A stretch of 64,000 nucleotides of DNA. Origin: Paenibacillus sacheonensis. GTDB taxonomy: Bacteria; Bacillota; Bacilli; Paenibacillales; Paenibacillaceae. The notes beneath the pieces were generated by a model. It ran no database searches, was not told the DNA's origin, and was given only the letters and a program-made list of their open reading frames with translations. The DNA lies in NCBI RefSeq assembly GCF_009909195.1, contig NZ_JAAAMU010000010.1, positions 159,573-223,572 on the forward strand, given 5' to 3'. How positions within the stretch are numbered: the stretch's first letter is position 1; the number at the start of each line of letters is the position of its first letter. Made by a program: the position numbers and the translations under genes. Shown here piece after piece: positions 62,416 through 64,000 of the stretch.

Positions 62416-64000
62416 ATGAGCCGTACGATTGAGAGAAATACGCAAGCCATGGAAACCGCACTGGCGAACATGGCGTCTTTGATGGCTGAAGCCGGGGACG
62501 AGGGGGACGCGAAGCGGCTGCGGGAGCTGCAGTCGAAGCTGGATCAAGGTCAGCTCACTGCAGCCTTCTGCGGGCACTTCTCCGCAGGCAAGTCAACGCT
62601 GGTCAACAAGCTTTGCGGCACGGAGCTGCTGCCTTCGAGCCCGATTCCGACCAGCGCGAACGTCGTCAGCATCAAGAACGGGGAAGCGAAAGCGGTCATC
62701 AAGAAGCTTGTCTCCGGACAAGAACAGACGCTGGAAGTTCCGATTCAAGACGTAAATGCTTACTGCAAAGACGGCGAAACGGTCCTTTCCGTTTCCTTGT
62801 CTTACCCTATCCCCCGGCTCGGCAGCCATACCGTGCTGCTGGATACGCCGGGTATCGATTCCACGGACGACGCGCACCGGATGGCGACCGAATCGGCGCT
62901 TCATTTGGCGGACGTCGTTTTTTATGTGATGGACTACAATCACGTGCAGTCCGAGATTAATTTCACATTTGCGAAGCAGTTGAAAGAATGGGGCAAACCG
63001 CTTTATTTGATCGTGAACCAAATCGATAAGCACCGTGACAGCGAGCTGTCCTTTGAGGCGTATAAACAAAGCGTGGACGAAGCGTTCGGGAACTGGCATC
63101 TGGAACCGAGCGGCATCGTCTATTTGTCGTTGCGGCAGCCGAACCATCCGCATTCGGAATGGTCTTCGCTGCTGGCGTTGTTCGAGTCCTTGGCGGAGCT
63201 TCGTACGCCGCTCGCGGTCTGCAGCGTGGATTCTTCCGCGCGCCATGTCGTTCGTCTGCACGGCAAAGCGCTGGAGGCCGCTTCCGAAGAGGAGCGCGAA
63301 CGGCTGCTGACCCTGGCCGGCGGCGAGGGCGAAGCGGAGAAGGTTCGCGAGGAGATCGCATCCTTGGAAGGCGAGATCGAGCGGGGGCAAGCCGAGGTGG
63401 ATACCCTACGTACGCGGCTGCGCCTCGAGGTGCAAAGCTTGCTGGACAATGCGAATTTGACGCCTGCGGCTACCCGCGATCTAGCCCAGTCGTTTCTGGA
63501 AAGCCGCAAGCCCGGCTTCAAGGCGGGCCTGTTGTTTGCCGGCGCGAAGACGGCCGCCGAACAGGAACGCCGCTTGCAGGCATTTTATCATGATCTGCAC
63601 GCCAAGGTGCAAGCGGGCATCGAGTGGCATCTGCTTGACCTGCTGCGGCGCGCGGCGGACGGCATCGGCTGGCGCGGCGAGACGCTGGAAGCCGAGCTGT
63701 CGCCGTTCGTGAACGGATTGTGGGATGCCGATCTGCTCGTATCGCATGTGAATACGGGCGCCTCGTTCGGCAATGCCTATACCATGACGTACAGCCGGGA
63801 AATCGCCGAGGCCGTCAAAAGCCAGTACCGCAAGCGCGCGCTAACGTGGATCGACGCGCTTGGCGATCGGGCCGCAGCGGCCGGCGAAGCTGCCGCCGCG
63901 CCGCTGCGCGCGCGGCTTGCCGAGCTTGCGACGCAAGCCGGCGCGCTTTCGGCGCTGGCCGCGCTCGCGGAGCGCGCGGCCGCGCATCTCGCGCGGCTGG
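62416..64000 (+). CDS. Dynamin-family GTPase, partial (3' end outside window)
   Basis: At least 528 residues of a large membrane-remodelling GTPase of the bacterial dynamin type (YpbR/DynA-like). G1 is GHFSAGKSTLVN near residue 56-67, a Thr in IPTSANVVS (G2), G3 LLDTPGID near 142, and NQID (G4) near 200. A long helical region with coiled-coil character follows (about 290-345, EKVREEIASLEGEIERG), then a possible membrane-contact segment FKAGLLFAGAK. B. subtilis DynA is a fusion of two dynamin units; whether this one is double cannot be seen. The 3' part is extremely GC- and Ala-rich. GGGAGA precedes ATG 62416. Confidence 0.85.
   Translation, partial: MSRTIERNTQAMETALANMASLMAEAGDEGDAKRLRELQSKLDQGQLTAAFCGHFSAGKSTLVNKLCGTELLPSSPIPTSANVVSIKNGEAKAVIKKLVSGQEQTLEVPIQDVNAYCKDGETVLSVSLSYPIPRLGSHTVLLDTPGIDSTDDAHRMATESALHLADVVFYVMDYNHVQSEINFTFAKQLKEWGKPLYLIVNQIDKHRDSELSFEAYKQSVDEAFGNWHLEPSGIVYLSLRQPNHPHSEWSSLLALFESLAELRTPLAVCSVDSSARHVVRLHGKALEAASEEERERLLTLAGGEGEAEKVREEIASLEGEIERGQAEVDTLRTRLRLEVQSLLDNANLTPAATRDLAQSFLESRKPGFKAGLLFAGAKTAAEQERRLQAFYHDLHAKVQAGIEWHLLDLLRRAADGIGWRGETLEAELSPFVNGLWDADLLVSHVNTGASFGNAYTMTYSREIAEAVKSQYRKRALTWIDALGDRAAAAGEAAAAPLRARLAELATQAGALSALAALAERAAAHLARL

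Noticed and set aside
1..64000. rRNA or tRNA genes, prophage, transposase genes, known defence systems
   Set aside because: No cloverleaf or rRNA sequence, integrase, transposase, restriction or toxin-antitoxin module could be recognised by reading the window.

Overview
The window reads as chromosomal DNA from a GC-rich, spore-forming Firmicute of the Paenibacillus/Cohnella type. The basis is gene content and order: spoVM and spoVIF-like sporulation genes, remA, rqcH, prkC, a GerMN lipoprotein, an SLH-domain surface protein, a T-box leader, and strong AGGAGG-type ribosome binding sites. This placement is inferred from gene families, not from a marker-gene comparison. No rRNA, tRNA, CRISPR array, phage or complete insertion sequence was seen.

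Layout. 0-3.3 kb: the end of an FtsW-family gene, a YugN-like gene, an M20 amidohydrolase and a CBS-pair protein. 3.3-7 kb: a two-gene unit of an XPB-type helicase and its helicase-associated partner. 7-12.3 kb: ricF-ylbG, an orphan gene, a LysR regulator overlapping a PHP phosphatase, and rqcH on the minus strand. 12.4-20.6 kb: a P-type Ca2+ ATPase, then a block not found here in Bacillus subtilis (a MerR-methyltransferase fusion, a second methyltransferase, a repeat island, dapF, yitJ-like). 20.7-41 kb: the conserved housekeeping run remA-gmk-rpoZ-coaBC-priA-def-fmt-rsmB-rlmN-stp-prkC-rsgA-rpe-(small membrane protein)-spoVM-rpmB(minus)-yloU-fakA-degV-recG, close to B. subtilis order, then a spoVIF-like gene. 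41.4-53.9 kb: an SRAP protein, a DUF2515 protein, and a minus-strand block joining proline synthesis (proB, proA, proC) to methionine salvage (mtnW, mtnX, mtnB, with mtnE and a divergent mtnU nearby). A T-box leader precedes proB. 53-56 kb: a LysR regulator divergent from leuCD. 56.3-61.2 kb: a cell-envelope trio (amidase, GerMN lipoprotein, SLH protein). 61.3-64 kb: nth, a small unknown gene and a dynamin-like GTPase that runs off the window.

Working together. The 21-41 kb run couples nucleotide supply, CoA synthesis, replication restart, N-terminal formyl-Met handling, rRNA modification, Ser/Thr phospho-signalling and fatty-acid phosphorylation, mostly through overlapping start/stop codons. 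In the 44-50 kb block proC, mtnW and mtnX overlap by 4 bp, so the proB T-box may also set expression of methionine salvage. The least explained parts are the MerR-methyltransferase fusion with a dyad operator, the structured repeat island at 17.25-17.77 kb, the inverted-repeat element splitting proB from proA, and the helicase pair. No recognised defence system is present.
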